Below are positions 11,171-22,169 of a stretch of DNA of 64,000 nt, one piece after another. Origin of the DNA: Adiantum capillus-veneris. Its lineage: Eukaryota > Streptophyta > Polypodiopsida > Polypodiales > Pteridaceae. The translations under genes and the position numbers were made by a program. Every line of letters starts with the position of its first letter. Position 1 is the stretch's first letter. The stretch is taken from NCBI GenBank assembly GCA_014529385.2, contig CM043961.1, positions 11,204,478 through 11,268,477 on the forward strand, in the 5' to 3' direction. The notes beneath the pieces were generated by a model, which saw nothing but the letters and a program-made list of their open reading frames with translations, was not told where the DNA came from and searched no databases.

Positions 11171-12569
11171 GTGAGAAGATCGACACAGTATTGGGGACCA
11201 GAAGATGGGCTGGTCCCCCCCCGTAATAGTATCTTCATTACTGAGGAGAAATCTATACAAGCACTTGAACCGAACGTATTACCACGTTCGTTCTAGAATA
11301 AGACTTGATGGTTCTCGGAAGCCTCAGCTTCCAATTCCTAGGGCAAAACCCTATTCCAAGGAACTTCCGTTCCTTATTCAAAATCCTCAAGAATCAAGGT
11401 TCTTGCCTCTAGGTCTCACCTTCCCGACTCAAGGCATGGCATCCCTGCAACTCTTTTCCGACTTTGTTCCAGAGTCATTTTTCCACAGAACAACTCTGCT
11501 TTCCCCGGACGCGAAGTCCGTACTTGGAAATCTCAACTTCTCGATCACGACTCTAGAGACTACCTCTCTCCAATCCGTAGATCTGCTTCCCAAAATTGGG
11601 TACGAAACCCTTGGGTTGATCTGGCTCTAGTTCCTCAGAGCGCTTTCTCCTGCAGAGGCTCGTGTCTTCCTCTGCTCCTACTCCCTCACTAAGAGGAAGT
11701 ACACCTGCAAACAAATACTCAGAGTTCATAACATGAAAATCATTACCTTCAAAGTCTCGACGCTCGAAACGCAACTCGGTTCTCGAAAAGCAATTCTCCG
11801 GAAGAGATCTCTCCATAGAAAATCCTCTCCTCTTCCAATCCTACACACAAAAGAGGTGTGTTCTCGGGTTCCTTCTCGTAAATCAGCCCCATCTACAACG
11901 TTTATGGGCTGAAAACAAAGAAAAACGGCAACTTGTCGCGATGGAAACACACTCCGTAGGCACTTCTTCGCGCACTGGGTCTTGGCAACATCTGGTACAC
12001 TTGGGGCAACCATGGGCATCACCGGCAACGTCTTCTTTGCGGATGAAGAGCAGCATCTTCTTCTTGCAAGAACTGATCTCCCCTCTGAGTGAGGGCATGT
12101 GATGCTTTTATAGCTCCTAGCCACGGCACGAATAGTTGAGCGCAGGCTACTCATGCAGAGATCGTGGCCGTTTTTTTTTTTTTTTTTTGGGTGCGCTGTT
12201 CTGCCAAAAAAAGAGAGAAAAATTGCTGGCTGGTTTATATAGCTTTATTTAACCATATGCTGTCCACTTATTAAGTGGGCGGCCCGTCACCTTTAAAAAT
12301 GGTATGAATCTGTCCAAAAACTCAATAAAACCTTATAAGTTAAAAACAATGCTTTCACAGCACTTCCCAGGCGTCCCTGGATGCAATCACATGCACAGTT
12401 GCAATGCAGACATAGATTTCCTCGCGGGAAAGCATCTGCTTTCCCGAAAAAAAATTCCGCTTCCTTAGAAAGCATCTGTTTTTTCTCAAAGTTTCCTCTG
12501 AACCCATCTTCATTCAAGTGCTTGCTTTTCCTTGTGCATAATTCTAACACAGTTCGGAATTTCCTCTCG
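11171..12569. other. Unassigned region, possible LTR/promoter on minus strand
   Basis: No protein motif is visible. On the minus strand a TATA-like CTATAAAAGC lies at about 12105-12115, and a 19-bp T run lies at 12171-12189. The look is that of an old LTR or leader, but ends and a partner are not found. Confidence 0.3.
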
Positions 12570-12830
12570 ACTATGGATATCCCCTTTCCGATGCACCAGT
12601 CACCAACCTTGTGACGCATCAAGAATACCCATCACCTAGTCACTTCCTACCGAACTTACAATACAATCTCCTTCGCGGTGCTCTATGTCACCCATCCTAT
12701 GACGCATCAGAGATGTCCGTTCCCGGATGGTCGGATACTTCTTCCCGATGCTCCCTGTCACCCATCTGATGTGACGCACCAGATGTACCCGTTCCTGGTG
12801 GCCTTACAAATATTCCCTTTCACAATGCTC
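12570..12830. repeat. Degenerate ~80-95 bp tandem repeat
   Basis: Three diverged units each carry a GATGC/GGTGCTC start, a TGTCACCCATC-like stretch, a TGACGCA(T/C)CAG stretch and a CCGTTCC(C/T)GG end (units near 12585, 12675 and 12755). Confidence 0.6.
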
Positions 12831-13499
12831 TCGTCATTAGTCTAAATGACACACTAGGAATACTCTGTACTCGGATGTCTCCAGTGAGAAGAACCCTCAC
12901 TTAAAATTCCAATAATTACTTTTCTGTCAAATAAAGCCAATTTAGCAACAATAACTATACCTTCAACAAGAAAAACGAGATCCAAACCATGGATTGGTTT
13001 TCTTCACAAATGGCCATTCTAGTACATATCACCTATGTGTGTATTTCACCGTCTAACGAGGTACAAAAATTCATGCATATATCTATCTCAGGTGACAAGA
13101 CACGTGACACCCTCTTGTCTAGCATTGCTTGCAACTCCATGGCAAATCATAGGAAAAGCAAGAATTTAACTCTCTCAAAAGGTACTAGGTCTGGTTGGAT
13201 GGGCTGCATATGGACATCAAGGTGAAGATTTGAGGCTGATTTGCACACAAAATGTGAGGGGGATCTATGGATGAAAGCTCTAATCACCCACTAGTCGGAA
13301 TGATCCAGTCTAACGCTTAAGACTAGAAGTTGAAAGACTCAAACCGAATAGAAAAAGATCACACTTGCACTTTGTAAACAACACGGAAGAGACATACTTC
13401 CTTTTTGAAGATTGTTGGCCCACAAGGCCAGTGTCATTGGCTAAAGTTCTTAATTTATTCCAAAACTATCAAATTACAACTGTTTCTCTATGGCCAATC
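12831..13499. other. No recognised gene
   Basis: Short frames only (for example 12989-13225 and 13365-13556 plus), with no motif recognised. Confidence 0.3.
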
Positions 13500-13963
13500 A
13501 CACAATCTGCCTACGACTCGGGACTTACCCTCAATTTTATAGCCCCTTCGCCTTGAAGGATAAGTTATTCTTAAACCTGAATCTAATCTCTTCAAACCAA
13601 GCATCATGGGAGAGATCAATATCCTCCAAAGTACGATTCCAAAACCGAAACCCTTTGGAACGTGAGGCATGCATAAAAGATCATCTATTTGGACTTGGCA
13701 TCCAAAGTCGTCCTCTTCTTTAAAGGCACATGAACATGAACAACACAACCAACAACATTAAGATGAGAGACAGTAGGTTTACGACCGTTAAATACCTCCT
13801 CTAGAGTAATATCATCCACCGCTTTTGTGGGAGAGCGGCTAAGAGGATAAACCGATGTAGCCACAGCCTTAGTTACCACCCGAAACGGAAACGGCAGAAA
13901 CAAAAATAGAAAAACTGGTGTTTCGGAGTTTCGTCCAAGGCATAAACGGTCAAGAAACAACAT
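13500..13963 (-). pseudogene. Ty1/copia integrase C-terminal remnant
   Basis: The minus strand translates to AVATSVYPLSRSPTKAVDD, then TLEEVFNGRKPTVSHLNVVG, then VHVPLKKRTTLDAKSK. This matches the conserved end of copia integrases (the GKPSVSHLRVFGC / KRTKLDxKS region). It then shifts frame into a remnant of the following segment (LDSGLR, RRRGYK). RT and the integrase core are absent. Confidence 0.8.
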
Positions 13964-14481
13964 TTTTTATATAAACAAAATATTTCATAAAACAAGTGGC
14001 CTAGGAGGGGCTATAGGTGTTCTCATGATTGAAACACAACAAGACCTAATTGAAAAGTTTCAAACTTAATGCTTCATAGATCGTAGATTGTCTGTCACGG
14101 TGAGTGTGGAAGCCTTTGAGCCCTGCAAGGTGCGCACATAATGCACAAAATCAGCCCACCTAGTCCCGATAGTCCCACACAAGCTCTTAGAAAGCCTGGG
14201 AAGAGCAACAATCAACATAAATAAGGGCTCACATACACGGAAATTGCATACCTTTTCATGTGTGCAAACACTTGCAGCGCCTCTGTTCGCTCTCCCCATG
14301 AAACCACTCGTAAAGACACCGATCTGGAAAAAATAACGTTTTCCCCCCAATTGACCCTTTTTTTTAAAGGTCCGAAACAAAGTTCCTTCAAGTCCGAAAC
14401 GGTGAGGAAACCACGTTTTCGTTTCAGCCCCCCGAAATGCAGTTCCGTTGGCTATGGCACCGGCCCACAGCTCGCCCCAAA
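13964..14481. other. No recognised gene
   Basis: A 104-residue minus frame (14066-14380) follows the copia remnant without a recognisable motif. It may be more retroelement debris. Confidence 0.3.
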
Positions 14482-14880
14482 ATGAGAGAAAATTTGAAAT
14501 TGAAATGTTACATTAACGTGTTCTAAAGGCCACACTGACCTATGAGACCAGAGAGTTAAATCATGGTGAATCTGATACAAGGTCTGGATAAAAAGAAAGA
14601 ATGAAACTAAGTAAATTGAAACACCACTAGAGCTCTAGTCGTGGGTATCAAGAGCCTGAGAGGTACATATACAAACAATGGGTGTGCATTTCAAAGAATA
14701 GATACAAAATGGTGGATATGTGTATCAGTCCGCTGCATGATCGTGTCGATGTCCTCCATGCTGAGAGTCTGCACAGGGCGTCTCCCATGTCTCCCCAATA
14801 TAGATCCGATCCTCTGCTACAACCTTCTCTATCAATGGGAGCATCCCCTCATCCTAGGCCTCCTGGCTCTCCCAAGCTCT
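14482..14880 (-). mobile_element. Family-2 LINE 3' fragment (copy E)
   Basis: On the minus strand it ends with the family-2 signature GGTCTCATAGGTC, a hairpin (14527-14541) and a TTAATGTAACATTTCAATTTC tail region, as in the copies at 15.0, 46.4 and 51.3 kb. Upstream it aligns with 15190-15330 (the shared ACGGGACGTCTC/AGGGCGTCTC stretch). It is heavily 5'-truncated. Confidence 0.75.
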
Positions 14881-14883
14881 ACT

Positions 14884-15620
<737 letters not shown>

Positions 15621-15989
15621 TCTTAAATAATGGAAGGATCTTTTTCTTGCAAACAAAAAAAAAGGCGTGCCGATCCCTCTAGTTTGTGCATAGATCCTCT
15701 CTTCCACTCATCGAGAGTGGACCTTGCACATTGCAACGGGCCAATCGACATGAGGTGGGAAAAAGCAACCTTGGTGTGAGCGAAAGGCCAGCAAGGGTAC
15801 CACAAGAAGGAGTTGAGCATGGGTAACAATAAATGCCTCCTTACGCGCAGATTCCAGCATTACCAAGGATCTAGTACCCCAGTACTCGGTGCATGGTCAT
15901 GACCTGAAGCGGAATGTATACTTTTTGTGAAGGTGATGAGCTACACCAAGAGGACCACTTCTAGCTCCTCCTCTATCCCCATCTTGGCC
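15621..15989. other. No recognised gene
   Basis: The short A-run at 15655-15664 and surroundings show no coding signal. It may be the leader of the gypsy element that follows. Confidence 0.3.
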
Positions 15990-16289
15990 ACGGATTGCAC
16001 CACCTTTATGGAGGCTTTGATGAAGTCAATGGTGGAGATGATGCTACATAGGATGGTCAGCGGGTCGCAATTAAAAGGGAAAGAATGGCTCTAGAGAAGG
16101 AGCGTGAAGCTCAAAGGATAGTTGTTGAAGAAAAGAGGGTGGCTATGGAGTAGAGTGTGAGGCCCAGAGAGACCTACACATACAAGAGTTGCAACGTCTA
16201 CCAATTCCTCTCCTCAAACGACGATCCACCCGAGGCAATCGTAGAGTCATTACGTAGACCATGTAGAGATGACGACTCCAACAATCCAG

Positions 16290-17090
16290 CCACTAAAAAG
16301 TTGACTTTCAATACGATAAGATGGATACCGCTGTGATTCAATCTTGGTTGCATCAATTTAGCACTAAAGTTTTGACGGCTGCCATGTATTTGTTGGGTGA
16401 TGACATCAATTGGTATCAAGCCTAGCAAGAGGCATAGATGACCGAACATCTTGAGCGTGCCAATGATGGCAAGCCATCGTCTTACATTTGGATCGACTTC
16501 AAGGCTAAGCTCAAGGAGCATTTTATGCCATTGCAATACCTTAATCGGTTGAAATAAAACTGGCGAGATCTCGAGCAAAATGAAACTCTTGTTATGTCTT
16601 TTTCTGAATGTATTTTGCAGATTGGTGGTCGATTGCGTAAGTCAGATGAGGATCCTTTTTGGCTTGGATGAGTACATCAAATACGACGTGAAAGCCTTAC
16701 GCCCTACTGACTACAATGACCTCATCAGGATCGCACTAGCACAAGAAATAAAGCAAGACAAAGGTAAGCCCAAGAGGAAGAACAAGTCACCTTCAAGTAC
16801 CCCACAGAACCAACAAAATCAGTAGAATGGTTAGAACAACGGTAACTCTTCTTCTTCTCAATCTTCCACTACACCTAAAGCTCAAACCTCTTCACCTAAC
16901 AATGATAATAAAGGAAAGGCTAAAACTCGGGCAACCCCTGTGTTGAATCCTGATGAAAAGTTTGCTAACGAAATAGTTGGAGGATGGTTAAGTCTTGACG
17001 AAAGAACTGAGTAGGAAGATGTTTTAAGTGTCATACTAAAGGTCACATGAGAAGAGATTGTCCTAAGGAATTACCTAAGAAAGAACCCAC
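16290..17090 (+). pseudogene. gypsy gag remnant with CCHC knuckle
   Basis: The plus strand shows a retrotransposon gag core (WIDFKAKLKEHFMPLQYLNR, then WRDLEQNETLVMSFSECILQ, then LGLDEYIKYDVKA-like sequence) broken by stops, and a lysine/serine-rich linker. The zinc knuckle CFKCHTKGHMRRDCPKE follows. It would form the capsid and bind RNA. Confidence 0.75.
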
Positions 17091-17616
17091 ATCTTATGTT
17101 AGTGTCATGCATGAGCAAAGTAGTGCGCCTCAAGTTTCTCATGACAAATCACCTAAGAAAGAACCCACATCTTCGATTAGTGCCATGCATGAGCAAAGTA
17201 TCGCGTCTCAAGTTTCTAATATCCTGATGAGTTCTCTCATTAAGTGTTATGGTCATGTGAATGGTCAGCGCATTGCGAGCTTGTTTAATTCTAGCAGTGT
17301 GCATGATTCTCTTGTTAAGAGTGCACGTTTAGAAGCTATTCCAACAGATCCCATTGCGGTTTCTGGATTTGCACTTGGCATGTACTTTGTGATCATGTAT
17401 GAATGTACTAATGTGCAAGTCTCAGTTCAACAAGCACCTTCTCGTCGCAACTCGTTGGATGTGATATGATTTTAGGCATTAAGTGATTTCGAGAGCTTAA
17501 TCCACAAGTTAACTGGAAGATAATACGCTCACTCTCTCTATAGGGTGCCTCTCCCGTGGTCGTTCGCGGTGAGCAAGGCATTCCCTCTTTGCCACAACTC
17601 TCTCATATACAAAATA

Positions 17617-18800
17617 TGTTCCAGGTAAAGCTAACCCGGTTGCCAATGCGTTAAGTCGCAAAGGACGAGTCTTGGCCCTTGAGTCAAGGTCCACACTGAC
17701 AAGACTATCTTTTGATAGCATGAAAAAGTAGTATACAGATTTCGAGTTTGGTAAGCAATGCTTGCAGGCTCTTGTTGCACAAGGGTCCAGCAACTATCTC
17801 ATTCGTGAGGGTCTCTTGTACCGTCTTTGTGTGTTACCTTCTCTAAGGAAATCCATATTGCACGATGCACATGATGCACTCATGGGTGGGCACAGAGGCA
17901 TGAATACCACTTTAGAAAAAGTGAAAAGATTCTTTCTTGGCCTAAATGCGAAAAGATTTTTTTAGATATGTCACACATTGTTCTGTTTATCAAAAGTTAA
18001 AGCCCCTAGGGGTTAGCAGCCTGGTCATTTGATGCCGCTTTCCATTCCTGAAGGCCCGTTTTAAGACATTTCCATGGATTTTGTGACTAATCTTTCACCT
18101 AGTTTGCATATAAGAAATACAAAGTGTTTAACCATTGTTAATCGTTTCAGTAAGTTTTGCATGCTCATTCCTTGCAAGGCGATAGTGCGAGCACAAGATG
18201 TAGCCCGTTTGTTCATTAAACATTAGAATCCCCTTCATGGTTGGCAAGCTCTCTTTGAAAATTTTGGCACTAAGTTAAAATTTTCATTTGCATTTCATCC
18301 ACAATCAGATGGTAAAATGGAGATTTACAATCAATTACCCTTTGATGTTTTCAAGTCGTATATGCATAATCGACATTCTCATTATCTCCCACTAGAACAA
18401 GTAATTTTGAATGACTTCTATTCCACTGCCATTGGTAGGACTCCATATCAGACAACATTTGGCCGTCGGTTCCAGTCTTTGTTGACTCGTCAATCAATTG
18501 CTTGATGCCGATGCTGAGAGTGTGAAGCTTCAGCTAATCAAGGCTCACGAATCTTATTCGAGGTAACAAGCATCGTCGGGATGTTACCATCAAGGAAGGG
18601 ATTGGATGTATCTTAGAATTATGAAGCAGCGGCTTAAACAAGTAGGAAAGAAGTGTCCAAAGTTGTCTTTTAGGATGGATGGTCCATTTCTAGTCAGTAA
18701 AAAGATAAATGATGTGTCTATGAAATTGCGGTTACCTAATTCATGGTCAATGCACAATGTTCTTGTTTCAGGGAAATCCCCCAAAGGAGATTCTTGAAGA
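17617..18800 (+). pseudogene. gypsy RNase H end, integrase and C-terminal domain remnant
   Basis: VANALSRK marks the RNase H end. HDAHDALMGGHRGMNTTLEK followed by CSVYQKLK is the HHCC zinc region with the first cysteine lost. MDFVTNLSP gives the first catalytic Asp. The second catalytic Asp block is missing (the text runs from IKH to HGWQALFENFGT). AFHPQSDGKMEIYN carries the Glu. FRMDGPFLVSKKINDVSMKL and onward is the GPF/Y module. Stops and a deletion inside the core make it inactive. Confidence 0.8.
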
Positions 18801-19026
18801 GGATGAACCTCACATCGTAGACAAAGCTGAAGTCATGAAGCTGAAGAAGATTTTACTTCATCACTTTTCACATGGTTCCAAGAAGCAAGCACAGCAGTGC
18901 TTTTTGAAATTCTAGGATCGCGATACCTACGAGGCAGTGTGGGTCAACGAAAATTTCTTCACAAATTACCTATAGTTGTTGGCGGACTACAAGGAAGCCA
19001 TGCAACTCGGTACTAGTACCTCACCT

Positions 19027-19330
19027 TAAAAAGGGAGGATGTCACGTGCACATCTGAACCTATGTGCATGTGGACAAGCTGTAACTCCTACTTATAGGGT
19101 TTAGGACAGCCTAGGAAGTGTTTTGGCACCTTTGTGAGCCTGTTCACGGGACATCCATGTCCAGGCACTTCAATTAGTTGCATACCCTCTAATTGCATTG
19201 GCACTAGGTATGTTCCATTTAGGACCCTAGTCATTAGAATTGCTTAGGTAGTTTTATCACATATGGAAAAACTCTTTTTAATAAATAACAACCAATAATG
19301 TAATTTATTAATAAATTCCCAACAATTACA
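19027..19330 (+). mobile_element. PPT and partial 3' LTR of the gypsy element
   Basis: A polypurine tract AAAAAGGGAGGA (19027-19038) sits immediately before TGTCACGTGCACATC, the expected TG start of a 3' LTR. The LTR can be followed to about 19330 (…CAATTACA), where the copia remnant starts. The 3' boundary is uncertain. Confidence 0.65.
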
Positions 19331-19332
19331 AG

Positions 19333-20751
19333 TCATGGAGCTCTCATCAGGCTACTACTCAACCCCACTTGACATGCATATATTGAGGGTTCATCAAGAG
19401 GCAAATCAAAATCTAGGTCTCCAAGTATCGGCAAATCAGGGATCGTTGTGGAAGACTTGGGAGCGAATGCCCCCTCTAAAGGTAAAATCTCGTCAAAGAT
19501 AACATCACGGCGGCTGAGTACCACATCCTTCTTTTCTAGATCATAAAAGTCGATATCCCTTGGAAAGAGAGTTGTAGCCGACAAAATCATTCTCCGGGAA
19601 CATCACGGCTGAGTACCACATCCTTCTTTTCTGGATCATAAAGTCGATATCCCTTGGAAAAAGAGTTGTAGCAGATAAAAATCATTCTCCAGGACTTAAT
19701 GTCAAACTTCCCTCTATGCTCCTTCGATACATGGACATATGCATTGCTCCCAAAAATCCGAAAGTAGGAGACATCAGGCTTCTTACAAAAAAGGATTCAA
19801 ATGGGATCTTCTTAGGAACTGAAGAGGTTGGAGATCGATTTATGAACTGCCGTTGCAACTACCTCTACCCATAAAGACCTCGGCAAGTCTCAATGCTCAA
19901 GCATGGTCCGTGCCATTTCTACCACTGTCCTATTCTTCCGCTCCACAACACCATTCTCTAAAGGTGATCCGGTATTCGCAAGCTCTCTCTTGATGCCATG
20001 GTCCGCACAAAACGAAATAAAAGCATTGGAAGTAAACTCACCACCTTTGTCTGATCAAATAGTCTTCAACACTTGATTGCTTTCCTTCTCCACAAGAGAA
20101 CGCCAATTCTTGAAGGCCAAATGCCTCGTGCTTGTGCTGTAGAAAGTATACCCAAGTAAAGCGGCCAAAATCATCCACTAATAACATGAAGTAAAGAGCC
20201 TTGTCGAGGGAAGGGGTCTGCATAGGTCCACAGAGGTCGGTGTGAACAAACTCCAAAATGGCAATGGCTCAGCATGTAGCAAGCCTCTGAATATATTCTC
20301 GATGTTGTTTCCCACGAATGCAAGTAATGCATTTCCCATGCTTACTCCCAACATTTGGTAAGCCTGTAAGCATCTGCTCACAAAAAGCAAGCCAAAGAGC
20401 ATCATTGTTCAAATGACCAAATCTGTAATTCCAAAGATCACTTGTACGTATCTGTGTCGCTGAAGAAAGAGCATGGAGCCTGTAGAGTCTATTCTCCACC
20501 GAGCCCTCTCTGACCTCTTTGCCGGATTGCCGATCCCAAAATAGATACCACACATCCTCTATGAAAATCACCTCCGTGCCAAGCTTGCACACCTCGTGCA
20601 CAGACATAAGATGAAATCCAGCTTTTGAGCATAAAGTACCTTGGAGGTATGCATACCCCCTTTGCCATCGGGAATGAGCTCCATAGATCCCTCGATGAAT
20701 AGGAGTTTCAGATTTGTCGCAAATGAAGATAGTACCACAGTGATGTCGCAT
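19333..20751 (-). pseudogene. copia integrase remnant
   Basis: The zinc region is WNYRFGHLNNDAL and CITCIRGKQH (H-X-H and C-X2-C; the first His is replaced by Tyr/Arg context). The core starts FVHTDLCGPMQTPSLDKALY, with the first Asp visible. The region around the second Asp and the Glu (20000-20150) is out of frame. The end reads KKDVVLSRRDVIFDE, the typical copia close of integrase. A 70-80 bp stretch around 19500-19680 is duplicated (CGGCTGAGTACCACATCCTT twice). Confidence 0.8.
19506..19695. repeat. ~101 bp tandem duplication in copia integrase
   Basis: Two copies of a segment that starts CACGGCTGAGTACCACATCC or CACGGCGGCTGAGTACCACA and runs through the GATATCCCTTGGAAA box to ATCATTCTCC lie in tandem. 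Confidence 0.75.
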
Positions 20752-20823
20752 GTTGGACTAAAGATTCTTCGAAGGTGTTAGGTGCCATGAGGCACCACTA
20801 TCCAGAATCCAATCACGATCATC

Positions 20824-21872
20824 TCAACCCGCAAGAGTCAACTCAACCTTCGATGTTCCTGGAGAATCCTTTGTGGAGAGAATCTCCAAATGAACAAAGA
20901 CCAGTGATTGCACCACTGCCACCAAAGAATTCGAAGCATCTCCAACTCGCTTTGAACACTTCCTCCAATAATGTCCCTTCTCACCGCAGCTATTGCAATG
21001 CCGTTCCACCTTCAAAGGCTTCACGTTCGACATCACTCTTCTTGTCTTTGGTGTTTTTGCTTTTCTTCTTACCCTTCTGCTTCTTGTTGTTGGAAGAATC
21101 GGTCAAGGCTTTGGAGCCTGACTTCTTCCCTCGTATTGAACTGCTCCTCTTGGTCCAATACCATTGGAACAATCTCATCCCAAGAAATAATATTCAGCCG
21201 GGCACTCGTAATCAATGAGGAGTAAAAGTTGGCGTACCAAGAAGGTGATTGGGCCAAAAGTTGGATGGCCATGTTCTCTGAATTAATAAGCTTTCCCATA
21301 TGAAGTATCTTTTGTTGAAGCTCCAGCATCTTGTTGATGCGATCCCGCATGGAAGAGTGTTTCGCATCCAAGGTCTTCAACTAAACATAGAGGGCTATCC
21401 ACTTCATTGGAGAAACTCGATCATAAAGTGAAGAAAGCCGATCCCAAATCAACTTCGCATCTTTCATCCAATCGTATGTCGCTAATAACCGATAATGTAC
21501 TGTTGAGGATAATGAACGACCGGATTCGAGCATTGACACGCTCCCATAACTTTGCTCCCGCACGGTCCTTTGGCTTTTAAAAGTTGCTCAAGATAAAACC
21601 TCCAAGTTCGTAAGAGTCAAAGGCCGCCATCATGGTAGCTTTCCAAATGGCATAGTTGTCTCCATTCAATTGCCGATCCGAGGGAAAAGTGGAAAGGATA
21701 GGTATCTTGATTGGTTGATCACCTACGTCAGCGTAGAACTAGGACCAATGTCCCGACTGCTCATTGACGGTTGGTTCACCACCGCTGGTCTCATCCTCAT
21801 GATGTACTTCGTCATCACGGGTTGAACTTGTTTCAGAGTCATCACTCTTCTCCATTGTGTTGGAGAACTTAG
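20824..21872 (-). pseudogene. copia gag remnant (UBN2-like) with CCHC knuckle
   Basis: The start is near 21872 (MPKFSNTMEKSDDSETSS). A tryptophan-rich central part follows (YDWMKDAKLIWDRLSSLYD, then RDRINKMLELQQKILHMGK, then LLAQSPSWYANFYSSL). Then comes a basic linker and the knuckle CNSCGEKGHYWRKC (CX2CX4HX4C). Three frames are needed to read it. Capsid-forming in the family. Confidence 0.8.
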
Positions 21873-21953
21873 GCATGTATAAGGCTAGGTCGAGGTAGAA
21901 AGAAAATCTGCAAAAATCAGCACCAAAAACTCGCACAAATAAGAGCACGCCTT

Positions 21954-21965
21954 GCTCTAATACCA
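21954..21965 (-). promoter_or_regulatory. copia primer-binding site (initiator tRNA-Met type)
   Basis: The minus strand reads TGGTATTAGAGC directly after an LTR end …TTTGACA. It differs from the classical TGGTATCAGAGC by one base. Confidence 0.8.
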
Positions 21966-22169
21966 TGTCAAAGGTGCAGCTGAAAAGGGTGAATCGGTGA
22001 TGAACTTGTCTGCAACCGCGAGCAAACCTCCTCTCTGTACGGGGCAGCCAATAGATCTCGGATCAATCGTGATGGATCTCCTCCTCGTCAAGCTCCTTGC
22101 GCATACTGCCCACCGAACGGGCACGGCAGGACCTCACAGAGAGGTTGTGCACACGGCAAGGATGAAGAA
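21966..22169 (-). mobile_element. copia 5' LTR, 3' part
   Basis: LTR sequence next to the primer-binding site. It stops at 22169, where integrase sequence of a gypsy element begins. Its last 35 bp (22135-22169) recur at 26078-26125 on the far side of the inserted block. Confidence 0.65.

Larger units (their letters stand above)
15990..19038 (+). mobile_element. Decayed Ty3/gypsy element (plus), RT deleted
   Basis: Order on the plus strand: gag (about 16000-17090), CCHC knuckle CFKCHTKGHMRRDC (about 17020-17060), remnants of a protease region (17230-17470), then a jump straight to the end of RNase H (VANALSRKGR, about 17640), then integrase (17700-18500), a C-terminal chromodomain-like segment and a polypurine tract. 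The reverse transcriptase and most of RNase H are missing between about 17490 and 17615. Many stops show it is dead. The 5' LTR was not identified. Confidence 0.8.
19333..21965 (-). mobile_element. Ty1/copia element, gag to integrase only
   Basis: Minus strand from a primer-binding site at 21954-21965 through gag, a CCHC knuckle, the GAG-pre-integrase zinc region and integrase, then cut off at about 19333, just after the SRDV..FDE motif. RT and RNase H are missing. Frames are broken in several places. The 5' LTR lies above 21965 and is itself interrupted at 22170. Confidence 0.85.
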